A stretch of DNA of 53,775 nt from contig JABDMU010000026.1 in assembly GCA_013001285.1 (NCBI GenBank), positions 1 to 53,775 of the forward strand, read 5' to 3'. Positions 1 to 9,041 of the stretch are shown here, piece after piece. Source of the stretch: Flavobacteriaceae bacterium. GTDB lineage: Bacteria > Bacteroidota > Bacteroidia > Flavobacteriales > Flavobacteriaceae. Positions within the stretch are counted from its first letter, which is position 1, and each line of letters opens with the position of its first letter. Below the pieces are notes generated by a model that worked only from the letters and a program-made list of their open reading frames with translations, did no database searches and was not told where the DNA came from. Both the position numbers and the translations under genes were made by a program.

Positions 1-2459
1 ACAGAAACAGAGCTAAAACTCATTGCTAATGCTGCGATCATTGGTGAGAGTAATATTCCAAAAATTGGAAATAAAACGCCTGCCGCAACTGGAACACCTA
101 AGGTGTTGTATATGAGCGCAAAAAATAAATTCTGTTTTATATTTTTCATTACAGCAGCACTTAAATTTCTTGCCTTTACGATCCCATGTAAATCACCCTT
201 CACCAAAGTGATCATCGCGCTTTCAATGGCGACATCGGTACCGGTTCCCATAGCGATGCCAACGTCACTTTTGGCCAATGCTGGAGCATCATTGATGCCA
301 TCGCCAGCCATTGCCACAACCTGTCCATTTTGCTGTAATTTTTCTACTTCTTTAAGTTTATCTTCTGGCAACATACTGGCTTTAAAATCAGCCAAATTAA
401 GTTCTGATGCTACGGCTTGTGCGGTATCAGGATTATCTCCAGTAAGCATGATCACATTAATTCCTTTGTCTTGTAGAATTTTGATAGCTTTTGCACTCGT
501 TTCCTTTATTTTGTCACCTATAACAACATATCCTTTTACGTGTTGATCTTCTGCCAAAAAGGATACTGTTTTACCTTGCTTTTGATAAACCAGTGCTTCT
601 TCTGTCATAGCAGAAGAAATTTCAGCATGGACATAACTCATCATTTCAGGGTTTCCTAAAGCCACTTTCTGACCGTTAATAAATCCTTCAACCCCTTTTC
701 CAGTAACCGCGGAAAACTTTTCAGTTTTTAATAGTTCAGTTTTTTGTTGGTTCCCATATTTTACAGTCGCTTCAGCCAAAGGATGTTCACTATTACTATT
801 CAATGATACGATGTATTGCAGCACCTTGTTCGAATTAAAATCATCGTCAAAAGCCCCTATTTTTTCAACTGTTGGTTTTCCTTCTGTTATGGTTCCTGTT
901 TTATCTACTATTAAGGTGTTCACTTTAGCCATTTTTTCGAGGGCTTCCGCATTTTTAATCAATACACCATTTTGAGCGCCCTTCCCTACACCAACCATAA
1001 CCGACATTGGTGTGGCCAATCCTAATGCACAGGGGCAAGCAATAATTAACACTGCAATGGCATTCACCAGCGCATAAACATAAGCGGGTTCTGGTCCCCA
1101 AATGGCCCAAACTCCAAAAGTGATCGCTGAGATTAATACAACGATAGGAACAAAATATCCAGAAACTTTATCGGCCAAATTTTGAATAGGCGCACGACTT
1201 CTACTGGCATCATTTACCATTTTGATAATTTGTGATAGTAACGTATCACTACCTACTTTTTCTGCTTTCATTAAAAAGGATTGATTCCCATTAATGGTGC
1301 CGCTACTCACTTGATCACCTTTAATTTTATTAACCGGGATAGGCTCACCGGTAATCATGGATTCATCAATACTGGTTTCTCCCTCTGTCAGGACACCATC
1401 TACTGGGATTTTTTCGCCTGGTTTCACCTTTAAAATATCATTAAGTTCTATGTTATCAATACTAACTTCAACTTCTTGTTCGTCTACTATTTTTATAGCT
1501 TTATTCGGTGCTAATTTTAGGAGTTCTTTTACTGCCGAATTTGTTTTACTATGAGCTCTTGCTTCTAATAGTTGTCCAAGTAAAACAAGGGTTAATATAA
1601 CTGTCGCAGCTTCAAAATAAACATGAACGGCACCAGAATCTGTTTTAAATTGATCTGGAAAGAAGTCAGGAGAAAACAAGCCGAAGACACTGAATATCCA
1701 GGCAACACCAGCTCCAATACCTATAAGTGTAAACATATTTAGGTTCCACGTTTTGATGCTTCTATAAGCACGTTCAAAGAACATCCAGGTTGCATAAAAC
1801 ACAACTGGAATTGACAGTACAAACTGAACCCAGTTCCAGTTTTTTTGTTCCATAAGATCATACAACGGATTCTCGGGAATCATTTCACTCATGGCAATCA
1901 AAAAGATCGGCAATGTGAACGCCACCGCAATCCAAAACTTTTTTGAAAGGGTTCTATAGGTTTTTTCTTCTGCAGAAAGATCTGGTTGCATCGGTACTAG
2001 ATCCATGCCGCAAATAGGACAAGAACCTGCTTCATCTTTTACTATTTCTGGGTGCATTGGGCAAGTCCATTGTTCACCCTTAGTGGTCATTATATTTTGT
2101 TCTTCTACTAAATCCATTCCACAAACTGGACAATCACCAGGCTTATCATAGGTTTTATCACCTTCACAATGCATTGGGCAGTAAAAAGTGCCACTACCTT
2201 TTCCCTTCGGGAGTTCTGGTTTTGCCTTATGATGAAGATGATGCTGGCCAGGCATAGCAATAGAATAATTCCCTGGGATGGACTTTAAGGCATCTTGAAA
2301 TTTTGAAATATCAATATGCTCAGACATCGTAATTGTAGCTTTTGAATTTTCTAATTCAACATGAGCTTCAACAACACCATTAACCTTGCTAAGTGCTTCC
2401 TTAACATGATTTTGGCAACCTGTACAGGTCATACCATAAACGTCATAAACATGTTTCAT
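1..2459 (-). CDS. copA: Copper-translocating P1B-type ATPase, 3' end cut by the window edge
   Basis: This inner-membrane ATPase would pump Cu(I) out of the cytoplasm. My reverse-strand translation begins MKHVYDVYGMTCTGC, an HMA metal-binding domain (residues about 1-70, CxxC at C12/C15). A His-rich linker (HHLHH near residue 73) follows, then two heavy-metal-binding knuckles of the CPMH...CPxCGMDL type (about 94-115 and 133-154). The catalytic core has a TGEP motif, the membrane CPC metal site (IIACPCALG), the phosphorylation site DKTGT and the hinge GDGINDAP. The frame is still open at base 1 after about 819 codons, inside the last membrane helices, so only a short C-terminus is missing. It starts 2 bases after the TolC-like gene and is surely co-transcribed with it. 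The copper assignment rests on CPC, the HMA domain and the CusA neighbour. Confidence 0.93.
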   Translation of the reverse strand, partial: MKHVYDVYGMTCTGCQNHVKEALSKVNGVVEAHVELENSKATITMSEHIDISKFQDALKSIPGNYSIAMPGQHHLHHKAKPELPKGKGSGTFYCPMHCEGDKTYDKPGDCPVCGMDLVEEQNIMTTKGEQWTCPMHPEIVKDEAGSCPICGMDLVPMQPDLSAEEKTYRTLSKKFWIAVAFTLPIFLIAMSEMIPENPLYDLMEQKNWNWVQFVLSIPVVFYATWMFFERAYRSIKTWNLNMFTLIGIGAGVAWIFSVFGLFSPDFFPDQFKTDSGAVHVYFEAATVILTLVLLGQLLEARAHSKTNSAVKELLKLAPNKAIKIVDEQEVEVSIDNIELNDILKVKPGEKIPVDGVLTEGETSIDESMITGEPIPVNKIKGDQVSSGTINGNQSFLMKAEKVGSDTLLSQIIKMVNDASRSRAPIQNLADKVSGYFVPIVVLISAITFGVWAIWGPEPAYVYALVNAIAVLIIACPCALGLATPMSVMVGVGKGAQNGVLIKNAEALEKMAKVNTLIVDKTGTITEGKPTVEKIGAFDDDFNSNKVLQYIVSLNSNSEHPLAEATVKYGNQQKTELLKTEKFSAVTGKGVEGFINGQKVALGNPEMMSYVHAEISSAMTEEALVYQKQGKTVSFLAEDQHVKGYVVIGDKIKETSAKAIKILQDKGINVIMLTGDNPDTAQAVASELNLADFKASMLPEDKLKEVEKLQQNGQVVAMAGDGINDAPALAKSDVGIAMGTGTDVAIESAMITLVKGDLHGIVKARNLSAAVMKNIKQNLFFALIYNTLGVPVAAGVLFPIFGILLSPMIAALAMSFSSVS

Positions 2460-2461
2460 CA

Positions 2462-3673
2462 TTACTTTGTTAAATAATTAATAATGGCCGACTGTATGAA
2501 ATAGCTTCTTACAGATTCGACTTGGTTTATTTGAAACTTTAATTGAAGTTCTTGTATATCCAGAACATCTTTAAAATCTATAGTTCCAGTTTCATAACTC
2601 TTGATCAAAATATCTTCAGCATCTCTAGCTTGTTTTAAATTTTTTGTTTGGGTTACAAAATTTATCCGTGCCGAAGCACGTTCCCGTATGGCCTTTTCTA
2701 ATCGTGTTTCAAGCATATTATAACGCTCTTGTTTTTGGGCAATTAATTCTTCTTGCTGCAGAGCGTTTTGTTTCGATTGGGATTTATATTTATTATTGAA
2801 AATTGGCAATGAAACCGAAACCATTGGCATAAAAATATCTTTTCCATTATCTGTAAAATTCATTTCAGGACGCTTTTGCACATTTACATAATCTAATCCG
2901 AATCCTATCATTGGATTGCTTTCCTTTAGATTTAATAATTCTGATTGTTCAACCGATGTATAGAGTTTGTCATATTTGATCAACTCTGGATGTAAGTCCA
3001 AACTTTCAGTAGAAATTTCAACATCTTCCGTTGGAATTTGCAATACCTCAATATCAATAGCGTTATTTTTATCTCTATTTAATAATTTATTCAGCCTAGT
3101 ACGTTCAGCTAAAAGGTTTTGCTCTAAAACCTGTTTTAATTGTTCCAATTCATTCTGACGTATTTGTAATTGCAACACATCAACTGCCGATGCCTTTCCC
3201 ACCTCAACCGAAGTTAAGGCTAGAGTTTTATAGGTCTCGAGCAATTTTATATTCTCCACCAACACCTCTTGTTTCGCTTTATTTGAATAAAGATTGTAAT
3301 AAGATTGTGAAACCGAAGTAATGAGTTGGCGCTTCGCTATAGCAATATCCTCATATTTTGCTTCAGCAAGTGAACTCATATAATTTTCTCTCGCCGTAAT
3401 ATTACCAAACCAAGGCAACATTTGTCGCGCCGACAATCGGAAACGCTGCGCTCCGGTTCGGGTTTCAGGTTCACTAACAAAGAATCCGAGGCCGAGTTCA
3501 GTATTCGGAAGTGTATTGACTTCATTCACTTTTTCTGAAACGATGCCATATTGCAATTCAAATTTTTGAATTTCAGGGCTGTTTTTTAAAGCTATCTCGA
3601 TCAAACTTTCCAAATTTTGTGCATTTGAAAAATTCAAGATCAAAAATCCGATTATAAAAATTATATGTTTCAT
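2462..3673 (-). CDS. TolC-family outer-membrane efflux channel (CusC-like)
   Basis: A 403-residue outer-membrane factor expected to form the exit duct of the CusA pump. It has a signal peptide (MKHIIFIIGFLILNFSNAQ, cleavage near residue 19). Long amphipathic coiled-coil stretches are rich in Glu, Lys, Gln and Leu, in the two-repeat pattern of the OEP family (Pfam PF02321). The end is typical of Bacteroidota members (SYETGTIDFKDVLDIQELQ). Its ATG overlaps the cusA stop by 4 bases, so translation is probably coupled. It lacks the N-terminal lipobox Cys of E. coli CusC. Substrate is inferred from the neighbours only. Confidence 0.88.
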   Translation of the reverse strand: MKHIIFIIGFLILNFSNAQNLESLIEIALKNSPEIQKFELQYGIVSEKVNEVNTLPNTELGLGFFVSEPETRTGAQRFRLSARQMLPWFGNITARENYMSSLAEAKYEDIAIAKRQLITSVSQSYYNLYSNKAKQEVLVENIKLLETYKTLALTSVEVGKASAVDVLQLQIRQNELEQLKQVLEQNLLAERTRLNKLLNRDKNNAIDIEVLQIPTEDVEISTESLDLHPELIKYDKLYTSVEQSELLNLKESNPMIGFGLDYVNVQKRPEMNFTDNGKDIFMPMVSVSLPIFNNKYKSQSKQNALQQEELIAQKQERYNMLETRLEKAIRERASARINFVTQTKNLKQARDAEDILIKSYETGTIDFKDVLDIQELQLKFQINQVESVRSYFIQSAIINYLTK

Positions 3674-6600
3674 TTTACTACGCTTTTAAGTTGATATTCT
3701 CGTTTCCAGCTATATAATACTGGAACAACGAACAAGGTGATCAAGGCAATTATCATCCCTCCAAAACTCGGAATGGCCATTGGGATCATGATATCACTAC
3801 CTCGACCTGTTGAAGTAAGTACAGGCAGTAATGCTAAAATGGTGGTAGCTGTGGTCATCAAACAGGGTCTGATTCGTTTTTCTCCAGCCTCAACTACAGA
3901 TGCTCGTACCTCCTCTATAGTTTTAGGAACATTTCTATCGAAGGTTTGTGTCAAATAAGTTGCCATGACCACACCATCATCTGTAGCAATTCCAAACAAC
4001 GCAATAAATCCAACCCAGACCGCAACACTTAAGTTAATAGGATGCATTTGAAATAATTCTCGGAGATTCTCACCAAAAAAATCAATATTTAAAAACCACC
4101 CTTGACCGTAGAGCCAGATCATCATAAATCCGCCTGCAAAAGCAACCGCAATTCCTGTGAATACCATAAGTGAAGTGGCCACCGATCGGAATTGAAAATA
4201 CAGAATTAAAAAGATGATGAGCAAGGATAATGGCACCACTACTGATAGTGTTTTTTCTGCCCTTATTTGATTCTCATAAGTCCCTGTAAATTTGTAATTA
4301 ATGCCTTTCGGCACAATTAATTCGCCAGAAGCGATTTTTGACTGAATTAATTCTTGAGCAGCTTCAACCACACCAACTTCGGCAAAGCCATCTACTTTAT
4401 CAAATAGTACATAACCTACCAAGAAAGTATCTTCACTTTTGATAACTTGTGGCCCTTGTTCATATCGAATTGTCGCCAATTCGCTTAGAGGCACCGGACT
4501 TCCTTTTTCAACTGGAATGTATATTTGTTTAAGATCGGAAGGGTCGGCTCTTAATTCTCGGGGATATCGAACCCGAACACCGTAGCGTTCTCTACCTTCA
4601 ACGGTTTGGGACAATACCATACCACCAACTGCAACCTTCAGTACATTCTGAACATCATCAATTGAGATGCCGTAACGTGCAATTTTTTCTCTATCAATAT
4701 CAATAAGAAGGTAGGGTTTCCCCACAATTCTATCGGCAAAAACAGCTTCATCTTTTACACCTTCTACCTCTTTTAAAATGTTCTCTAATTGAATTCCAAA
4801 ATTTTCAATTAGCTTGAGATCTTGTCCCTTTACTTTAATTCCCATTGGAGCACGCATTCCTGTTTGCAACATTACTAATCGGGTTTCAATGGGCTGTAAT
4901 TTTGGTGCAGACGTTACTCCGGGCAACTTTGTTACCTTCACAATCTCATTCCAAATGTCATCGGGTGATTTAATTTCGGGACGCCAATTCCTATAGAATT
5001 TCCCATCGTCATCTTCAATTAATTGAGTTCTTTCAACTACACTCATAGAAACATTATCTGAATTATTGGGGTTAGCAATAAAACGACCATCCTTCAATTC
5101 AAATAAACCATCATCATTCACTTTATAGCGCTGACGCTCGCCATGAAGATTGAGCATATATTCAGGTTTGTATTGAATGAGATTTTCATACATGGACAGT
5201 GGTGCAGGATCTAGTGCTGATTCGGTGCGCCCAGATTTTCCAACTACGGTTTCAATTTCAGGAATGCTAGCAACTGCCATATCCATCTGTTGTAAAACAC
5301 GCTTGTTTTCTTCGACTCCAGAATGCGGCATAGAAGTTGGCATCAACAAGAAGGACCCTTCATTAAGAGAAGGCATAAATTCCTTGCCTGTATCTTTCAT
5401 AATAAAAAACCCTGCAATTACGATTAAAGTGGGAATTGATAAAAAGGCAAGTTTGTGTCTTAATGCCCATCGCAATATGCGCGTATAGTATTGTCTGAAC
5501 ACTATAAAAACACCTAATAATCCAAAGCAAATGATAGCAACAAAGATAAGGTTCCAGAAAATGCTTTTATCGACTCCTAGCGGTCTCCAAAATTCTGCGA
5601 GAAGGAAGACAATAGCTAATGCAGACAGTCCGCCTGTATACCAATTGGCTTTTTTTAAAGACAAATTATCTTGAATTTTCAGTATACCTATAGTACCAAA
5701 ACCCATCAGAATAATTCCTAACCAATATCCCATGACCAGAGAAACCAATCCAAATAAAACGAGAAGCCCATTAAGCACATAACTGAATTTCATTTTTATG
5801 GATTTCCTTCGAAAAAGAAATGCAGCGAATGGAGGAATAAGAAATAATGCAACAATTATAGATGCCGTTAGCGCAAAAGTTTTTGTAAATGCCAAAGGTC
5901 TAAACAATTTACCTTCGGCTCCAATCATAGTGAATACCGGAATAAAACTTATAATGGTTGTCATTACTGCGGTTACAATGGCACCCGATACTTCAGAAGT
6001 AGCATTATATATAATGGTATTTATTGAAAGTTTTTGATTTGATTTCTTTTCATCGTTTTTATGTTCATCGAGATGCCTAATAATATTTTCAGATAGAATG
6101 ACCCCAACATCCACCATGGTCCCAATAGCAATAGCAATACCTGATAGCGCCACTATATTTGCATCAACGCCAAATAATTTCATGGCAATAAATACCATTA
6201 GAACGGCCACAGGAAGCAATCCAGAAATTAAAATGGAAGCTCTTAAATTAAATACCATAATTATGATTACCAAAATGGTTATTAATATTTCTAGCGTGAG
6301 TGCTTCATTTAATGTGCCCAAAGTTTCCTGAATCAATTCTGTTCTATCATAAAAGGGTACAACAGTTACTTGTGATGTACGGCCATCAGACAGAACTTTA
6401 GACGGTAATCCAGGACTAAGTTCATTTATTTTTTCCTTTACATTATTGATAACTTCTAAAGGATTCGCACCATATCGTGCTACAACTACGCCTCCAACAA
6501 CCTCAGCACCTTCTTTGTCCAAAATGCCTCTCCTCACTGCAGGTCCTAGGCTGACTTTGCCAATATCTTTAATTTTGATTGCCGTAAACTCCTCAGAAGC

Positions 6601-7398
6601 GACCACAGCATTTTCTAAATCTGAAATAGATTTTACATAGCCCAAACCACGCACTAAATATTCAGCTTGATTAATTTCTAAGGTTTGAGCGCCAATATCT
6701 CTATTGCTTTCCTTTACAGCCTTAACTACTTGATTTAATCCAATGTTATACTGTCGCATGAGCTCTGGATCTACATCAATCTGATATTCCTGAACATATC
6801 CACCAATGGATGCCACTTCAGACACACCACTTGCCGAAGACATTGCATACTTAACATAATAATCCTGAATACTTCGTAATTCTTGAAGATCCCATCCACC
6901 AGTGACGTTGCCTTGAGCATCTCGTCCTTCAAGCGTATACCAATAGATCTGTCCTAAACCAGTAGCGTCAGGACCTAATGCTGGATTTACACCATCTGGT
7001 AATAATCCGCTTTGTAATGAATTCAGTTTTTCAAGTATTCTACTGCGACTCCAGTAAAATTCGATATCCTCTTCAAAAATGATATATATGCTAGAAAACC
7101 CAAACATAGAAGAACTCCGAATGGTTTTTACACCTGGAATGCCAAGTAAAGAGGTTGTTAAAGGATAGGTGATTTGGTCCTCAATGTCTTGTGGAGAGCG
7201 ACCCTCCCATTTTGTAAATACAATTTGCTGATTTTCACCAATATCAGGTATGGCATCAACAGCTACTGGATCGTTTGGTAAGAACCCTATATTCCAATTA
7301 AAGGGTGCGTTAATTGTTCCCCATCCAATAAATAGGACGAGCATTAATACAGCTACGAGTTTATTTTCTATTAAAAATTTTATGCTTTTATTCAGCAT
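3670..7398 (-). CDS. cusA: CusA/CzcA-family heavy-metal RND efflux pump
   Basis: Inner-membrane, proton-driven trimeric RND pump for heavy-metal efflux. The frame contains the family signatures: an N-terminal helix ending GTINAPFNW, the D-containing TM4 motif (AIGTMVDVGVILSENI) and the C-terminal GFIALFGIATDDGVVMATYL. The three methionines that bind Cu/Ag in E. coli CusA appear in matching contexts (LLMPTSMP, PLSMYENLI, LVMLQTGM), which favours Cu(I)/Ag(I) over Zn/Co. At about 1,242 residues it is some 200 longer than E. coli CusA. The extra length is a hydrophobic block of about four helices after TM6 and a charged insert in the porter domain. I chose the start MLNKSIKFLIENK at 7398; an in-frame ATG nine codons upstream (7425) is the alternative. 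No periplasmic adaptor (CusB) gene lies in the window. Confidence 0.93.
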   Translation of the reverse strand: MLNKSIKFLIENKLVAVLMLVLFIGWGTINAPFNWNIGFLPNDPVAVDAIPDIGENQQIVFTKWEGRSPQDIEDQITYPLTTSLLGIPGVKTIRSSSMFGFSSIYIIFEEDIEFYWSRSRILEKLNSLQSGLLPDGVNPALGPDATGLGQIYWYTLEGRDAQGNVTGGWDLQELRSIQDYYVKYAMSSASGVSEVASIGGYVQEYQIDVDPELMRQYNIGLNQVVKAVKESNRDIGAQTLEINQAEYLVRGLGYVKSISDLENAVVASEEFTAIKIKDIGKVSLGPAVRRGILDKEGAEVVGGVVVARYGANPLEVINNVKEKINELSPGLPSKVLSDGRTSQVTVVPFYDRTELIQETLGTLNEALTLEILITILVIIIMVFNLRASILISGLLPVAVLMVFIAMKLFGVDANIVALSGIAIAIGTMVDVGVILSENIIRHLDEHKNDEKKSNQKLSINTIIYNATSEVSGAIVTAVMTTIISFIPVFTMIGAEGKLFRPLAFTKTFALTASIIVALFLIPPFAAFLFRRKSIKMKFSYVLNGLLVLFGLVSLVMGYWLGIILMGFGTIGILKIQDNLSLKKANWYTGGLSALAIVFLLAEFWRPLGVDKSIFWNLIFVAIICFGLLGVFIVFRQYYTRILRWALRHKLAFLSIPTLIVIAGFFIMKDTGKEFMPSLNEGSFLLMPTSMPHSGVEENKRVLQQMDMAVASIPEIETVVGKSGRTESALDPAPLSMYENLIQYKPEYMLNLHGERQRYKVNDDGLFELKDGRFIANPNNSDNVSMSVVERTQLIEDDDGKFYRNWRPEIKSPDDIWNEIVKVTKLPGVTSAPKLQPIETRLVMLQTGMRAPMGIKVKGQDLKLIENFGIQLENILKEVEGVKDEAVFADRIVGKPYLLIDIDREKIARYGISIDDVQNVLKVAVGGMVLSQTVEGRERYGVRVRYPRELRADPSDLKQIYIPVEKGSPVPLSELATIRYEQGPQVIKSEDTFLVGYVLFDKVDGFAEVGVVEAAQELIQSKIASGELIVPKGINYKFTGTYENQIRAEKTLSVVVPLSLLIIFLILYFQFRSVATSLMVFTGIAVAFAGGFMMIWLYGQGWFLNIDFFGENLRELFQMHPINLSVAVWVGFIALFGIATDDGVVMATYLTQTFDRNVPKTIEEVRASVVEAGEKRIRPCLMTTATTILALLPVLTSTGRGSDIMIPMAIPSFGGMIIALITLFVVPVLYSWKREYQLKSVVK

Positions 7399-7504
7399 GG
7401 ATTTGATGATTAAACTGTTAGACAAAGGCGCTTTAAAAACACCGTGTACAAGAAATTATCCTATTAGAAATCATCCATAGAATAACATAGTCCGACCTTA
7501 AAAA

Positions 7505-7921
7505 TCAAATTAAATAAGACTCATCAAGCTTGTATATCTGCCTTATGATGAGTGGAGGTGGGTAGTCTATAAAAGAAGATGGATTTTCTACAAAATCCTC
7601 AAACTGGGATATATAAGAATAGACCAAAGTAGCAACAACTATTTGCTGATCTAAAGTAAGCTTATCAAATGAAATCTTTAATTCATCTTGCCCTTGAATT
7701 ACCAATTGTTCATTGGTACAGCAGTCTTTCTTCATTACTTCACACCCTGATTCTGCCATTGGCTCGTTCATGTCCATACCACAGGACTTCGCTTTTATAA
7801 ACAGAGCAGAATCCACTAAAACGTCACCGCAATAATGCTTGTTAATAGTAAACGACATGGTAGATACCAAAACGGCAACAGCCATCGAAAGGGACAATAT
7901 TTTATGAAAAAATGCTTTCAT
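7505..7921 (-). CDS. HYC_CC_PP-type small exported protein, putative metal-handling partner of the Cus pump
   Basis: A 138-residue protein with an N-terminal hydrophobic signal segment (residues about 8-26). It has the three motifs for which the Bacteroidota HYC_CC_PP family is named: HYC (residues 29-31), CC (KKDCCTNE) and PP (DYPPPLI). Between the first two lies a Cys/Met-rich stretch (CGMDMNEPMAESGCEVM) that resembles the CGMDL knuckles of the neighbouring CopA. No enzymatic function is known to me. It is the first gene of the copper operon, 106 bases ahead of the chosen cusA start, so a periplasmic copper-binding or chaperone role is a reasonable inference. The family call rests on motif recognition only. 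Confidence 0.75.
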   Translation of the reverse strand: MKAFFHKILSLSMAVAVLVSTMSFTINKHYCGDVLVDSALFIKAKSCGMDMNEPMAESGCEVMKKDCCTNEQLVIQGQDELKISFDKLTLDQQIVVATLVYSYISQFEDFVENPSSFIDYPPPLIIRQIYKLDESYLI

Positions 7922-7928
7922 TCTTTAA

Positions 7929-7936
7929 CAAATGTA
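7929..7936 (-). promoter_or_regulatory. Bacteroidota -7 element for the copper efflux operon
   Basis: On the minus strand these bases read TACATTTG, an exact match to TAnnTTTG. Only seven bases separate it from the ATG of the HYC_CC_PP-type gene, so the message would begin at or within a base or two of the start codon. I see no clear TTG at the -33 position. Confidence 0.5.
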
Positions 7937-7982
7937 TGAAATTTTAACATTATGCGATAAATTTATGAATACATTAACGCAG

Positions 7983-8411
7983 CTATCGCCTTATTTTATA
8001 ATAATAAAATGCGGGTAAAAAGATGACTAATAATAAAGGTTGAATTAAAAAACGTCTAATATTAAAAAATAAATAATAGTCTTCTTGTCTTGGATTTATT
8101 ACAAAATATAAATAAAAAATAAGAAGGATCAGATAGGCAATTCCATATAAAACAGTAGAAAATTTAACAATCCCTCTATCTTTAAAAACCAACCAAATAA
8201 TGCCTAATGAAATAAGAGTATTCAAAATATACCTAAGTGTTGTGAACAAGGTAAGTTTGAATGTTTCTCTACGCGGCGAATCAATATAGAGGTAGTCGTT
8301 TTCAAAGAATTGCAAATACGGATCATAAAACAAGTGGCTCTCAAAAAATCTAATCGCCGCTAAAAGAGCAACTGATAAAAAAATCAATATGTACCGCGTT
8401 TTGTTAGACAT
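7983..8411 (-). CDS. Exosortase F system-associated membrane protein
   Basis: A 142-residue membrane protein with about four hydrophobic helices (residues about 6-22, 57-76, 84-103 and 120-137) and a very basic C-terminus (YYYKIRR). It matches the pattern of the partner protein that accompanies exosortase XrtF in Flavobacteria (TIGR04127 type): short, hydrophobic, encoded immediately after xrtF. The two frames overlap by 8 bases, implying coupled translation. Its biochemical role is unknown; it may help XrtF fold or recognise substrate. The call depends mainly on the adjacent xrtF. Confidence 0.75.
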   Translation of the reverse strand: MSNKTRYILIFLSVALLAAIRFFESHLFYDPYLQFFENDYLYIDSPRRETFKLTLFTTLRYILNTLISLGIIWLVFKDRGIVKFSTVLYGIAYLILLIFYLYFVINPRQEDYYLFFNIRRFLIQPLLLVIFLPAFYYYKIRR

Positions 8412-8955
8412 TTCGAAGTCTTGAAATTGTAAATCGTCTCACCCAAAGCATCCATAATAGAAAAACGAGACCATAAATTATTAAAGGGAAAATAATGGTA
8501 TGTAAAATATCCTTTCGCCATGGATAATGGTATAAGCCAATTGAAAGGATGACAATTCGAATGAGGTTAATTGAATATATTAGAACGCTCCCAGCTAATA
8601 AATAAATGGTTGTCCGCTTAAAATTATCGGCGAAAGCCAAAATAAATGAAACAAAAAGGATAATAACACTGATTGAATTACAACCTTCAATAACTCTAGC
8701 CACGAATTTATCATTGATGATCAGCTTCATCGATGGCTCGTTCGGATGTGATTCAACAATGGCTTCATATCCCAAACTATTTATCAGCAATTCGCTTTGT
8801 TGAGCAGTTAGATGCGTCAAATAATCCGGATAATATTTAGAACCATCAGAAAAGTCTAAATAAAATTTGTATGAAATCGACAAGGCAATGTATACGCAAA
8901 GAAACGTAAGGATAAATTTAATGACCGACTTATATTTTATAAATAATGCTTTCAA
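8404..8955 (-). CDS. xrtF: Exosortase family protein XrtF
   Basis: A 183-residue polytopic membrane cysteine transpeptidase of the exosortase/archaeosortase family, thought to process C-terminal sorting signals at the cell envelope. The three family catalytic residues are all present in membrane-proximal positions: Cys92 in EGCNSISVIILF, Arg133 in INLIRIVIL and His152 in DILHTIIFPLI. It is a minimal exosortase with no EpsI-like extra domain. It precedes and overlaps its associated protein gene. For the XrtF group the physiological substrates are, as far as I know, not established, and no protein in this window carries an obvious PEP-CTERM tail. Confidence 0.85.
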   Translation of the reverse strand: MKALFIKYKSVIKFILTFLCVYIALSISYKFYLDFSDGSKYYPDYLTHLTAQQSELLINSLGYEAIVESHPNEPSMKLIINDKFVARVIEGCNSISVIILFVSFILAFADNFKRTTIYLLAGSVLIYSINLIRIVILSIGLYHYPWRKDILHTIIFPLIIYGLVFLLWMLWVRRFTISRLRNV

Positions 8956-9041
8956 TCTATTTTTAAAAGTTGTTTAAAAATACAGTTAATCAAGCTCAGA
9001 TATTTATTCAAAATAGATATTTTTACCAAAATTTAAAACAA

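Noticed and set aside
103-2100. Plus-strand ORFs within the copA region
   Set aside because: They are antisense shadows; the minus-strand translation gives a continuous P-type ATPase with all motifs.
8970-9041. N-terminal extension of the GAF protein
   Set aside because: The extra 24 residues do not belong to the family and the segment is AT-rich leader; the start at 9042 gives normal length.
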